Assembly (NCBI RefSeq): GCF_000968015.1
Contig: NZ_LACH01000008.1
Span: 1-64,000 of the forward strand
Direction: 5' to 3'
From: Pseudomonas fluorescens
GTDB taxonomy: Bacteria; Pseudomonadota; Gammaproteobacteria; Pseudomonadales; Pseudomonadaceae
Length of the DNA stretch: 64,000 nt
The notes beneath the pieces were generated by a model. That model made no database searches. It was not told where the DNA came from and saw nothing but the letters and a program-made list of their open reading frames with translations. Position numbers and translations under genes: made by a program. Shown here one piece after another: positions 49,218 to 57,579 of this stretch (the first letter of the stretch is position 1; each line of letters opens with the position of its first letter).

Positions 49218-49631
49218 TCAGGCGGCGCCGGCCAATGCCAAGGTGGCCTGGGCATATTTTTGTCGTGAAATCAGCAGTTTTGCCGGTGCCTGGGCCAGGT
49301 GTTCGGCCAGGGCCAGGGCAGCACTTTCCGCTACGCCGTAGCAGCCGGTGCGTTCGAACGCGATGTCCGAGCGGTGGCTGAGTTGCGGTTGATAGCCGGC
49401 CAGTTGTTCGCTACTGAAGTACATCAACGGTAACTCAAGCTGTTTGGCCAACTCGATCAAGCCAGGTTCTTCGCGCTTCAGGTCGATGCTGGCCAGGGCC
49501 TTGATCTGGTGAAGTCCGATTTTATGAGCCTGTAACGCCTGATCGAGCAGCGCCCGCAGCGTGCTGACGGGGCAGCCGCGCTGGCAGCCCAGGCCGACCA
49601 CTAAAGTCGGCGCTGTGCTGATCTCAGTCAT
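49218..49631 (-). CDS. cobE: Cobalamin biosynthesis protein CobE
   Basis: A 137-residue protein similar to the C-terminal domain of CbiG. VVGLGCQRGCPVSTLRALLD at the N-terminus and CYGVAESAALALAE near the C-terminus are typical. Its start overlaps the cbtA stop (ATGA), so it is translationally coupled. In the aerobic pathway CobE helps ring contraction or acts as a corrinoid-intermediate carrier; the biochemical step is not settled. Confidence 0.92.
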   Translation of the reverse strand: MTEISTAPTLVVGLGCQRGCPVSTLRALLDQALQAHKIGLHQIKALASIDLKREEPGLIELAKQLELPLMYFSSEQLAGYQPQLSHRSDIAFERTGCYGVAESAALALAEHLAQAPAKLLISRQKYAQATLALAGAA

Positions 49632-50335
49632 GCGTGGTACTGACCATCGCTTTTGCGGCGGAACAACCAGGCACTGATCAGGCCCAGGGCCAGCCAGAAT
49701 GCCACGTTGGTCAGCTGCGAAGCGATTTTGAACTGAGCTTCCAGGGCTTGCGGAGCCATCATCGAGTGGACTTCCGGTTGTGGCGCGCCGATCACATGAG
49801 GAACAGCCAGAATGGCCACGCCGAGCACTTTCATCAGCAAGTGACGGCTGAACACGATCAATGCGATGCCGACCGCGGTGGAGGCAGCCGTGCCGATCCA
49901 CCAGATCTGCCGTTGCGCCAAATCAGCTGCGGCAGTGCCCGGCAGCTCAGGTGGCAGACCGAGGGTCGGTGCCAGCACGAACGTGGCGTAACCGGCCAGG
50001 CCCCAAAGCAGGCCTTGGGAGGTTTTGGTCGGTGCGCGCAAGGTGTAAAGACCGGCCAGCATCAGCGCGAAACCGACCGCTACCACCAGGTTGCCACCGG
50101 TGGTGGACAGCACGCGCTGCCAGCCGTCTTCCGGTTCCCAGGCTTCGGCATCGTGGGTGTGAGCGGCGACAGCACCTGCGGCGTGTTCGTGAACTTCCAC
50201 AGCGGCGGGCTCGGATTTTTCGTAAGTCTCGGCCTGCAGAATCAGCGGAGCCACCCAGAAGCTTTGCAGCAGGGTCAGCAACAGGGCGGCCAGCAGCCCG
50301 GTGAACCCTGCGGTTTGCGCAATACGCTTGATCAT
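49628..50335 (-). CDS. cbtA: Cobalt transporter subunit CbtA
   Basis: A 235-residue protein with about six membrane spans. The first is TAGFTGLLAALLLTLLQSFW, followed by a His/Glu-rich periplasmic loop (VHEHAAGAVAAHTHDAEAWE) that may capture cobalt. CbtA partners with the small CbtB and is found under cobalamin riboswitches. ATG 50335 is chosen from the family N-terminus MIKRIAQT. It lies 11 bp after cbtB. Confidence 0.93.
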   Translation of the reverse strand: MIKRIAQTAGFTGLLAALLLTLLQSFWVAPLILQAETYEKSEPAAVEVHEHAAGAVAAHTHDAEAWEPEDGWQRVLSTTGGNLVVAVGFALMLAGLYTLRAPTKTSQGLLWGLAGYATFVLAPTLGLPPELPGTAAADLAQRQIWWIGTAASTAVGIALIVFSRHLLMKVLGVAILAVPHVIGAPQPEVHSMMAPQALEAQFKIASQLTNVAFWLALGLISAWLFRRKSDGQYHA

Positions 50336-50346
50336 GTCATCAGGTC

Positions 50347-50550
50347 TCAATGGCACGGGAATGCAGAGCTGTGGCGGGTATCGTGAGCGGCGTTGTGCAC
50401 TGCTTCGATGTGCGAGAAACCGGCGAAATACACAAGGCACGCCCCCAGGATCGACGCGCACACGGCGGCGGTCAGGCGTTGAGTCAGGGTATTAGTGGTG
50501 CTGGCGGTGCTCTTATCGGTGTTGCTGCCGGTACTGCTGATGATCGACAT
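50347..50550 (-). CDS. cbtB: Cobalt transporter subunit CbtB
   Basis: A 67-residue protein with one membrane span (about 25-45, TAAVCASILGACLVYFAGF) and a histidine-rich C-terminus (HIEAVHNAAHDTRH, then PCH). It is the small partner of CbtA in predicted cobalt import. It is the first gene after the leftward cobalamin riboswitch. The predicted start at 50550 gives the expected family length. Confidence 0.92.
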   Translation of the reverse strand: MSIISSTGSNTDKSTASTTNTLTQRLTAAVCASILGACLVYFAGFSHIEAVHNAAHDTRHSSAFPCH

Positions 50551-50687
50551 GGCGCTTCCCTCTGGTCTGTCAGCGGGTGATATAGAGCGCATGGAAGACC
50601 CCTGCGAGTCGGGCACGCAGAGGTTCAAACAGCGCCCGCCCACCGCGGGTTTGTTGTTCAGTGATCGTAATGGTCACTTTGTGTTGC

Positions 50688-50876
50688 GGGCCGGTCTCCG
50701 GGCTCACGAGGGGCACTGGCTTTCGCCTTGACCTGCAAGCATCACCTTCCCATGCCGAACTGCTGGCACAGTGGATCTGACGCTTCGCTCGCTTACCGTT
50801 GCGGGGGCAGCACCGGACTGACATGACTTTAGAGTAAAGCACATGATTCACCGGTTTCCCGTTTCACCCTGTGAAG
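50688..50876 (-). promoter_or_regulatory. Cobalamin riboswitch upstream of cbtB
   Basis: On the minus strand the conserved core reads GGGAAACCGGTGAATC, then GCTGCCCCCGCAACGGTAAGC, the B12 box GCCAGTGCC and the closing GAGCCCGGAGACCGGC. These match the cobalamin riboswitch consensus. It lies about 140 nt before cbtB and should reduce cbtBA-cobE-cobM expression when adenosylcobalamin is bound. Confidence 0.93.
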
Positions 50877-50963
50877 GGCACCCGTAACAAGGCGTGTAGG
50901 AGAGCATGGGCGGGGGTTGGGCGTCAATTGGCAAGGGTTCTCAACTCGATACCCAGGTGGATA

Positions 50964-51109
50964 CCTGTGGTGAGGGGATTAACTGTGGTGAGGGGATTTA
51001 TCCCCGTTGGGCTGCGAAGCGGCCCCCTGCATTTCTTCAGTCGTACCCCGCAAGCAGGTTTAGCGACGGCTTCGCCGCCGAACGGGGATAAATCCCCTCG
51101 CCACAGGGG
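50964..51109. repeat. Inverted repeat between the riboswitches
   Basis: Two direct copies of CTGTGGTGAGGGGATT (50965 and 50983) begin an inverted repeat whose arms are GTGAGGGGATTTATCCCCGT and ACGGGGATAAATCCCCTCGCC complement (right arm about 51079-51104). The centre includes CTGCGAAGCGG / GACGGCTTCGCCGCC. It is a different repeat from the two main REP families and lies between divergent regulatory regions. The promoters for both riboswitch operons must lie near it. Confidence 0.8.
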
Positions 51110-51164
51110 TCGCAATCAACCCTATGGACATTGACCCGCCCCCACACGATGCGTAGCCTTGCGT

Positions 51165-51354
51165 TTTCGAGGTTCTTCGGCGTCTGCCGAAGCTAAGAAG
51201 GGAACGCGGTCGATGCCGCGGCTGCCCCCGCAACTGTGAACGGTGATGTTCGCTGCCACGCCACTGCAAACCCTGTCCAACGGGTTCGCGGGAAGGCGCA
51301 GCCAACGCCAGTCCAACGACTGGCAAACCGTCAGCCAGGAGACCTGCCTCGACA
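51165..51354 (+). promoter_or_regulatory. Cobalamin riboswitch upstream of cobW
   Basis: Core GCGGCTGCCCCCGCAACTGT, the B12 box GCCACTGC and the closing GTCAGCCAGGAGACCTGCC are all present. The P1 helix pairs TCGAGG (51167-51172) with CCTCGA (51347-51352). It precedes cobW by about 110 nt and should switch off cobW-cobN-chlI/chlD when B12 is sufficient. Confidence 0.95.
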
Positions 51355-51465
51355 CAGATTCTCACTACAACCGGGCGGGGTGATCCGGTGGCGAACTCTT
51401 CCGCGCGCGCATCCGTCGCAGCGATTGTCGTCCCGTATGCCCGCCACCTTGCCAAAGGGCATCCG

Positions 51466-52527
51466 ATGAAAACACTGGCCAAACTCCCCGTCACCATCGT
51501 TACCGGCTTCCTCGGCTCGGGCAAAACCACCTTGCTGCGGCACATGCTCGACAACGCTCAGGGCCGTCGTATTGCGGTGATCGTCAACGAGTTCGGCGAG
51601 CTGGGCATCGACGGCGAAATCCTCAAGCAATGCTCCATTGGCTGCACTGAAGAAGAAGCCAACGGCCGCGTCTACGAATTGGCCAACGGCTGCCTGTGCT
51701 GCACCGTTCAGGAAGAATTCTTCCCGGTGATGCGCGAATTGGTCGCCCGTCGCGGCGACCTCGACCATATCCTCATCGAAACCTCGGGCCTGGCCCTGCC
51801 AAAACCACTGGTGCAAGCCTTCCAGTGGCCGGAAATCCGCAGCGCCTGCACCGTTGATGCGGTCATCACCGTGGTCGACAGCCCTGCAGTTGCCGCTGGC
51901 ACCTTCGCGGCGTTCCCGGACCAGGTCGATGCCCAGCGCAAACTCGACCCGAACCTGGACCACGAGTCGCCGCTGCATGAATTGTTCGCCGACCAACTGG
52001 CCAGCGCCGACCTGGTGATCCTCAACAAGGCCGACCTGATCAGCCCTGAAGACCTGGCCCGTGTGCGCCTGGAAGTCGCTGAAGAACTGCCGCCTGCGGT
52101 AAAAGTCATCGAAGCCAGCAGCGGTCGCGTGCCACTGGATGTGCTGATCGGCCTCGGCGCCGGTTCTGAAGAACACATCGACAGCCGTCACAGCCATCAC
52201 GATCACCACCATGAAGGCGAAGACGATCACGATCACGATGCCTTCGACTCCATCTCCATCGAACTGCCGCAAGCCGACGAAAGCCTGCTGCTGGACGCGC
52301 TGACCCAATTGGTGGTCCAGCACGGCATTCTGCGCGTCAAAGGCTTCGCGGCAATCCCGAACAAGCCGATGCGCCTGCTGATCCAGGGCGTGGGTACCCG
52401 TTTCGACAAGCACTTCGACCGTCAGTGGGGCGCCGATGAAGCGCGCACCACGCGTCTGGTGTTGATCGGTCAGGAGCTGGACGCCACCCTGCTCGAATCG
52501 CAATTGCGCGCTGCGCTCAGCGTTTAA
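51466..52527 (+). CDS. cobW: CobW, cobalamin-locus metallochaperone GTPase
   Basis: A 353-residue G3E-family GTPase. Walker A GFLGSGKTT is at 14-22, the metal-binding CLCC motif at 76-79, and ILNKADLI is the guanine-specificity motif. A His/Asp-rich loop (about 238-260, with HSHHDHHHEGEDDHDHD) probably binds cobalt. It is thought to supply Co(II) to the CobN chelatase. ATG 51466 is preferred over 51388, which lies in leader RNA. It lies 3 bp before cobN. Confidence 0.95.
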   Translation: MKTLAKLPVTIVTGFLGSGKTTLLRHMLDNAQGRRIAVIVNEFGELGIDGEILKQCSIGCTEEEANGRVYELANGCLCCTVQEEFFPVMRELVARRGDLDHILIETSGLALPKPLVQAFQWPEIRSACTVDAVITVVDSPAVAAGTFAAFPDQVDAQRKLDPNLDHESPLHELFADQLASADLVILNKADLISPEDLARVRLEVAEELPPAVKVIEASSGRVPLDVLIGLGAGSEEHIDSRHSHHDHHHEGEDDHDHDAFDSISIELPQADESLLLDALTQLVVQHGILRVKGFAAIPNKPMRLLIQGVGTRFDKHFDRQWGADEARTTRLVLIGQELDATLLESQLRAALSV

Positions 52528-52530
52528 GCC

Positions 52531-55500
52531 ATGCACCTGCTCAGGACCCAGCCCGGCGGTTTCGTGTCGGATGACAACATTGCCGACCTTGGACAAACCC
52601 CCGCCGAGCTGGTGATTCTGTGCAGCGGCGACTCCAGCCTCGCGCTGCTCGCCGAAGCCGCGCAGCAGTTGCCCGAAGATTACCCGAGCGTGCGTTTGGC
52701 CAACCCGATGCAGGTGCAGAACCACGCGTCGGTCGACCTGTATGTCGACGAAGTGCTGCGCCACGCCAAGGTGATTCTGATTTCGCTGCACGGCGGCATC
52801 GCCTATTGGCGTTACGGCGTGGAGCAACTGGTGCAACTGTCGGAGCGCGGCGTGCAGCTGATTCTGGTGCCCGGCGATGACCGCCCGGACCCGGAACTCA
52901 GCGACCTAAGCACGGTGGGTGCGGAAGACCGCGACCGCCTCTGGCAGTTTCTGCGTCAGGGCGGCATGAGCAATGCCCTGGATTTTTTCCGCTGCCTCGC
53001 CAGTCGTTGGCTGGATCGCGACTACGCCTGGGCCGAGCCGCAAACCCTACCGCGCACGGCGATTTACCATCCGCACAAAAGCCCCGCTGAACTGAAGGAT
53101 TGGCAAGCCGATTGGCACGCCGATCAACCAGTCGCGGCGGTGCTGTTCTACCGCTCGCATTTGCAGGCGGCGAACACCGGTTTCATCGATGTTTTTTGCC
53201 AGCGTTTGCAGGCAGCAGGGTTGAACCCGTTGCCGATTGCGCTGGCCAGTTTGAAAGAGCCCGGCTGCCTGACGGTGGTCGAGGACCTGTTGGACGAAGT
53301 CGAAGCGGGGGTGATTCTCAACACCACCGGTTTCGCTCAATCCAGCCCCGAAGCGCCGCACCTGCGACCGTTTCGCCGCAACATCCCGGTGATCCAGGCG
53401 ATTTGCGCCCAGGACAACGAACCCGGTTGGCGTGCCAGTGAACAGGGCCTCGGTCCGCGCGATCTGGCGATGCACATCGCGCTGCCGGAACTGGACGGGC
53501 GGATCATCAGCCGACCGATCAGTTTCAAAGACCTGGCCTGGCGCAGCGAGCGCAGTCAATCCGATGTGGTCTGCTATCGGCCACAACCGGAGCGCATGGA
53601 TTTTGTCGCCGAACTGGCGCGGCGCTGGATTGATCTGGCGCGAGTGCCCAACGCTGAAAAACGCATCGCCCTGATCCTCGCCAACTACCCGACCCGCGAC
53701 GGTCGCATCGGCAATGGTGTCGGCCTCGACACTCCGGCCGCGGCGCTGAACATCCTGCGTGCGCTGCATAAAGAAGGTTATCCGCTACCGGCCGAATTGC
53801 CCGACACGGGCACCGCGTTGATCCAGCAATTGCTTGGCGGCGTCAGCAATGACCTTGACACCCTCGACCAGCGCCCGTGTCAGCAAAGCCTGGCGATGGA
53901 CGACTATCTGCTGATGTTCAACGCCTTGCCCGAATCCAACCGTCAAGCCGTGCTGGAACGTTGGGGCTCGCCCGAAAACGATCCAATGTGCCGTGGCGGG
54001 CGAATGATGATTGCCGGGCTGCGCTCTGGCCTGACCTTCGTCGGCATTCAACCGGCGCGGGGTTATCAGGTCGATCCGAGCGCGGTGTATCACGACCCGG
54101 ACCTGGTGCCGCCTCACGGTTATCTGGCGTTCTATTTCTGGTTGCGTAACACCTACGGCGCCCACGGCGTGATCCACGTCGGCAAGCACGGCAACCTCGA
54201 ATGGTTGCCGGGCAAAGGCGTCGGGCTGTCCGAGCATTGCTGGCCGGATGCGCTGCTCGGGCCGTTGCCGAACATCTATCCCTTTATCGTCAACGATCCG
54301 GGCGAGGGCGCCCAGGCCAAGCGCCGTACGCAGGCGGTGATCATCGATCACTTGATGCCACCGCTTACTCGCGCCGAAACGTACGGCCCGTTGCGCAACC
54401 TCGAATTACTTGCCGACGAGTATTACGAAGCGCAATTGCTCGATCCGCGCCGTGCCCGGGAATTGCAGCGCGACATCCTGCAACTGGTGCGCGAGACGCA
54501 CATCGACCGCGAACTGCAACTGGACGAAAAACTCGACAGTGATGCCGATGCGGCGATCTGGTTGCCGCGTCTGGACACCTATTTGTGCGACTTGAAAGAG
54601 TCGCAGATCCGCGACGGTCTGCATGTGTTTGGCGAATCGCCCACCGGGCGTTTGCGCATCGACACCTTGTTGGCGTTGTTGCGCATTCCGCGTGGCGATG
54701 GGCGTGGTGCTCAATCGAGTCTGCTGCGGGCCTTGGCCAAGGCGTTCACGTTAGGCTTCGATCCGCTGGATTGTGCGCTCGCCGAACCTTGGACCGGACC
54801 GCGTCCGATGGAACTGCAAACCCTCACCGATGAAGTCTGGCGCACGGCGGGCGATACCCGCGAGCGTCTGGAACTGTTTGCCGCCCAACTGATCTCGCAG
54901 ACTTTAAATACCGAGGCCGAACCCGACCCCTGTAGGAGCGAGCCTGCTCGCGATAGCGGTGGGTCAGCCAACATTGATGAGACTGATACACCGCTATCGC
55001 GAGCAGGCTCGCTCCTACAGGGGGCAGGGTGGTCAGAGGTGCACGCCATCATCGACAGCCTGCGCGAAGTCGTCGCGCCACGGCTGGACGCCTGCGGCCC
55101 GGCGGAAATGCGTGGTCTGCTCGATGCCCTCAGCGGTCGTTTCGTGCCGGCCGGCCCCAGCGGTGCGCCGAGTCGCGGTCGGCTCGACGTGCTGCCGACC
55201 GGTCGCAACTTCTACTCGGTGGACGTGCGTAACCTGCCGACCACCACCGCATGGCGCATCGGTTTCCAGTCGGCCAACCTGATTCTGGAACGACACCTGC
55301 AAGACCACGGCGATCACCTGCGTCAGCTCGGTCTGTCGGTGTGGGGCACCGCGACCATGCGTACCGGTGGCGATGACATCGCCCAGGCCATGGCGCTGAT
55401 GGGTGTGCGCCCGGTCTGGGCGACGGGCAGTCAGCGGGTCGACGACTTCGAAATTCTGCCGCTGAGTCTGCTGGACCGTCCGCGTGTGGACGTGACGTTG

Positions 55501-56394
55501 CGCGTCTCCGGATTCTTCCGCGATGCCTTTGCCAATCTGATCCGCCTGTTCGACGCCGCCGTGCAAGCGGTCGCCTCCCTCGACGAACCGGACGACCTCA
55601 ACCCCTTGGCCGCCAAGGTGCGTGCCGAGCGCGAAGCGTTGATGCAATCGGGTCTGGATGAAGACTCGGCGAAGCGTCAGGCCGGTTGGCGCATCTTTGG
55701 CGCCAAGCCCGGTGCTTACGGCGCGGGCGTGCAGGGCGCCATTGATGGACGTTTGTGGCAAAGTCGCGACGACCTGGCCGAGGTTTATCTGAACTGGGGC
55801 GGCTACGCTTATGGCGGGTCTGACGAAGGCACCGCGGCGCGAGAACAGTTCGCCCAGCGCCTGAGCCAGGTGCAAGCCGTGCTGCAAAACCAGGACAACC
55901 GTGAACACGACTTGCTCGATTCCAACGACTATTACCAATTCCAGGGCGGCATGCTCGCGGCCGTGGAGAGCCTCAGTGGTGAAGCGGCGGCCAGTTACCA
56001 TGGCGACCACAGCCAGCCGGACTTGCCGAAGATCCGCACGTTGAAGGAAGAGCTGAACCGGGTGATTCGCTCACGGGCAGCCAATCCGAAGTGGATCGAC
56101 GGCGTGAAGCGCCATGGCTATAAAGGCGCGTTTGAACTGGCGGCGACGGTCGATAACCTGTTTGCTTTCGACGCTACAACGCAGCTGATCGACGATCACC
56201 AATATGCGTTGCTGGCGGATGCGTATTTGCTGGATCCGGCGACCCGGGATTTTGTTCGCGAACATAATCCGCATGCGTTGCGTGACATGACCGAGCGAAT
56301 GCTGGAAGCGCAGCAGCGGGGGATGTGGAAGGAGCCGGGCGAATATCGCGAGGCGCTGGAGAATTTGTTGCTGGATATTGAAGAAGACACCTGA
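52531..56394 (+). CDS. cobN: Cobaltochelatase large subunit CobN, with in-frame REP insertion
   Basis: A 1287-residue subunit that inserts cobalt into hydrogenobyrinic acid a,c-diamide in the aerobic B12 pathway. HVGKHGNLEWLPGKGVGLS is the conserved substrate-binding core near residue 550, with AKPGAYGAGVQGAID and NWGGYAYGG in the C-terminal half. Between residues 800 and 831 a REP doublet is translated in frame (CRSEPARDSGG...LSRAGSLLQG), with normal CobN resuming at WSEVHAI. The insert falls in a linker, so activity is probably kept. The chelatase ATPase subunits follow after a repeat. Confidence 0.95.
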   Translation: MHLLRTQPGGFVSDDNIADLGQTPAELVILCSGDSSLALLAEAAQQLPEDYPSVRLANPMQVQNHASVDLYVDEVLRHAKVILISLHGGIAYWRYGVEQLVQLSERGVQLILVPGDDRPDPELSDLSTVGAEDRDRLWQFLRQGGMSNALDFFRCLASRWLDRDYAWAEPQTLPRTAIYHPHKSPAELKDWQADWHADQPVAAVLFYRSHLQAANTGFIDVFCQRLQAAGLNPLPIALASLKEPGCLTVVEDLLDEVEAGVILNTTGFAQSSPEAPHLRPFRRNIPVIQAICAQDNEPGWRASEQGLGPRDLAMHIALPELDGRIISRPISFKDLAWRSERSQSDVVCYRPQPERMDFVAELARRWIDLARVPNAEKRIALILANYPTRDGRIGNGVGLDTPAAALNILRALHKEGYPLPAELPDTGTALIQQLLGGVSNDLDTLDQRPCQQSLAMDDYLLMFNALPESNRQAVLERWGSPENDPMCRGGRMMIAGLRSGLTFVGIQPARGYQVDPSAVYHDPDLVPPHGYLAFYFWLRNTYGAHGVIHVGKHGNLEWLPGKGVGLSEHCWPDALLGPLPNIYPFIVNDPGEGAQAKRRTQAVIIDHLMPPLTRAETYGPLRNLELLADEYYEAQLLDPRRARELQRDILQLVRETHIDRELQLDEKLDSDADAAIWLPRLDTYLCDLKESQIRDGLHVFGESPTGRLRIDTLLALLRIPRGDGRGAQSSLLRALAKAFTLGFDPLDCALAEPWTGPRPMELQTLTDEVWRTAGDTRERLELFAAQLISQTLNTEAEPDPCRSEPARDSGGSANIDETDTPLSRAGSLLQGAGWSEVHAIIDSLREVVAPRLDACGPAEMRGLLDALSGRFVPAGPSGAPSRGRLDVLPTGRNFYSVDVRNLPTTTAWRIGFQSANLILERHLQDHGDHLRQLGLSVWGTATMRTGGDDIAQAMALMGVRPVWATGSQRVDDFEILPLSLLDRPRVDVTLRVSGFFRDAFANLIRLFDAAVQAVASLDEPDDLNPLAAKVRAEREALMQSGLDEDSAKRQAGWRIFGAKPGAYGAGVQGAIDGRLWQSRDDLAEVYLNWGGYAYGGSDEGTAAREQFAQRLSQVQAVLQNQDNREHDLLDSNDYYQFQGGMLAAVESLSGEAAASYHGDHSQPDLPKIRTLKEELNRVIRSRAANPKWIDGVKRHGYKGAFELAATVDNLFAFDATTQLIDDHQYALLADAYLLDPATRDFVREHNPHALRDMTERMLEAQQRGMWKEPGEYREALENLLLDIEEDT
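54927..55024. repeat. REP doublet inside cobN
   Basis: Inverted arms CCCCTGTAGGAGCGAGCCTG and its complement CAGGCTCGCTCCTACAGGGG bracket a 58-bp middle containing CAACATTGATGAGACTGAT. The whole unit lies in the cobN reading frame with no stop. Its arms and middle match the doublets at 56410 and 59992. Confidence 0.93.
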
Positions 56395-56409
56395 CGCGCC
56401 GCACCCCCC

Positions 56410-56503
56410 CCTGTGGGAGCGAGCCTGCTCGCGATAGCGGTCGACCAGTCAATATTGATGTCGATTGATCCACCGCTATCGCGAGCAGGCTCACTCCCAC
56501 AAG
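56410..56503. repeat. REP doublet between cobN and the chelatase ATPase gene
   Basis: Inverted GGGAGCGAGCCTGCTCGCGA copies surround a spacer with CAGTCAATATTGATGTCG. It lies in the 151-bp gap inside the riboswitch-controlled operon and may lower expression of the downstream genes relative to cobN. Confidence 0.9.
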
Positions 56504-56545
56504 GTACAAGGTGTGCCTGCTACCGACCATGACCGAGTATTAAAG

Positions 56546-57544
56546 ATGACCGACACCCCGCATTTCCCGCTGTCCGCCGTGGTCGGCGCCGACGATCTCA
56601 AACTCGCCCTCTGCCTGACCGCCATCGACCCGAAAATCGGCGGCGTACTCATCGAAGGCCCACGGGGCATGGCCAAATCGACCCTGGCCCGAGGCCTGGC
56701 GGACTTACTGGCCAGCGGCCAATTCGTCACCTTGCCGCTCGGTGCCACCGAAGAACGGCTGGTGGGCACCCTCGACCTGGACGCCGCCCTGAGCGAGGGG
56801 CGCGCACAGTTTTCCCCTGGTGTACTGGCCAAGGCCGACGGCGGCGTGCTCTACGTTGATGAGGTCAATTTATTGCCCGATCACCTGGTGGACCTGCTGT
56901 TGGATGTGGCCGCCAGCGGCACCAACCTGATTGAACGCGACGGCATTTCCCATCGGCATTCGGCGAAGTTCGTGCTGATCGGCACCATGAACCCGGAAGA
57001 GGGTGAGCTGCGTCCGCAATTGCTCGACCGCTTTGGCCTGAACGTCGCCCTCGGTGGTCACACAGCACCGACCGAGCGCGGCCAGATCATCCGGCGACGG
57101 CTGGATTTCGACAGCGATCCCCACAGCTTCTGCGCCGAATGGGAAAGCCAACAGCAGTCGCTGCGCGAACGTTGCCAGAAAGCACGCAGCACGCTGGCAA
57201 GCATCCCGCTCGACGATCATGCGCTGGCGCAGATTACCGAGCGCTGCTTTGCCGCCGGGGTCGATGGTTTGCGGGCCGACCTGGTCTGGTTGCGCGCGGC
57301 GCGTGCCCATGCGGCGTGGCGTGGGGCGAGCACCATTACCGAGGAAGATATCGACGCCGTCGCCGAATTTGCCTTGCGCCATCGCCGCCGCGAACCATCG
57401 CCACCGGCACCGCAACAAAGCCAGACGCCTTCTACCCAGCATTCCAACCCGAGCGAAGGCCAGGGCCAATGGGGGGAAATGCCTGCTCAGGCGCTTCCGG
57501 TCGGCGCACGACGTGAAGTGCCGAGCTGGCCAAAAAAGCCCTAG
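56546..57544 (+). CDS. chlI: Cobaltochelatase AAA+ ATPase subunit (ChlI-like)
   Basis: A 332-residue AAA+ ATPase of the magnesium/cobalt chelatase small-subunit class. Walker A GPRGMAKST is at 38-46, Walker B is VLYVDEVNLLPDHLVDLLLD, and sensor segments include LIGTMNPEEGELRPQLLDRFG. A Pro/Gln-rich tail (about 290-325) matches the linker that joins AAA and VWA domains in ChlD. The last codons, CCA AAA AAG CCC TAG, contain the slippery heptamer A AAA AAG. Ordinary termination gives ChlI; -1 slippage continues into the VWA domain (552 residues, ChlD). With CobN this replaces the CobS/CobT pair, neither of which is seen here. Confidence 0.88.
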   Translation: MTDTPHFPLSAVVGADDLKLALCLTAIDPKIGGVLIEGPRGMAKSTLARGLADLLASGQFVTLPLGATEERLVGTLDLDAALSEGRAQFSPGVLAKADGGVLYVDEVNLLPDHLVDLLLDVAASGTNLIERDGISHRHSAKFVLIGTMNPEEGELRPQLLDRFGLNVALGGHTAPTERGQIIRRRLDFDSDPHSFCAEWESQQQSLRERCQKARSTLASIPLDDHALAQITERCFAAGVDGLRADLVWLRAARAHAAWRGASTITEEDIDAVAEFALRHRRREPSPPAPQQSQTPSTQHSNPSEGQGQWGEMPAQALPVGARREVPSWPKKP

Positions 57545-57579
57545 GCATTCGCCCTCGATCTGACGCGGGGGCGAATGCC
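57532..57579 (+). other. Programmed -1 ribosomal frameshift signal
   Basis: Slippery heptamer A AAA AAG (57532-57538) lies in the zero frame, four bases before the TAG stop. After a 5-nt spacer (57539-57543) comes a perfect 11-bp stem GGCATTCGCCC / GGGCGAATGCC (57544-57554 and 57569-57579) with a 14-nt loop. This matches the dnaX-type -1 signal. Programmed frameshifting of chlD to make two chelatase subunits has been reported in bacteria, and this site fits that pattern. Confidence 0.85.

Noticed and set aside
50871..51134. 87-codon frame between the riboswitches
   Set aside because: It runs through riboswitch-flanking repeat sequence, is Arg/Pro-rich and has no plausible domain.
54711..55208. 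Minus-strand frame inside cobN with a peptide almost identical to the cobN insert
   Set aside because: The match arises because the REP doublet is a palindrome; it is not a gene.
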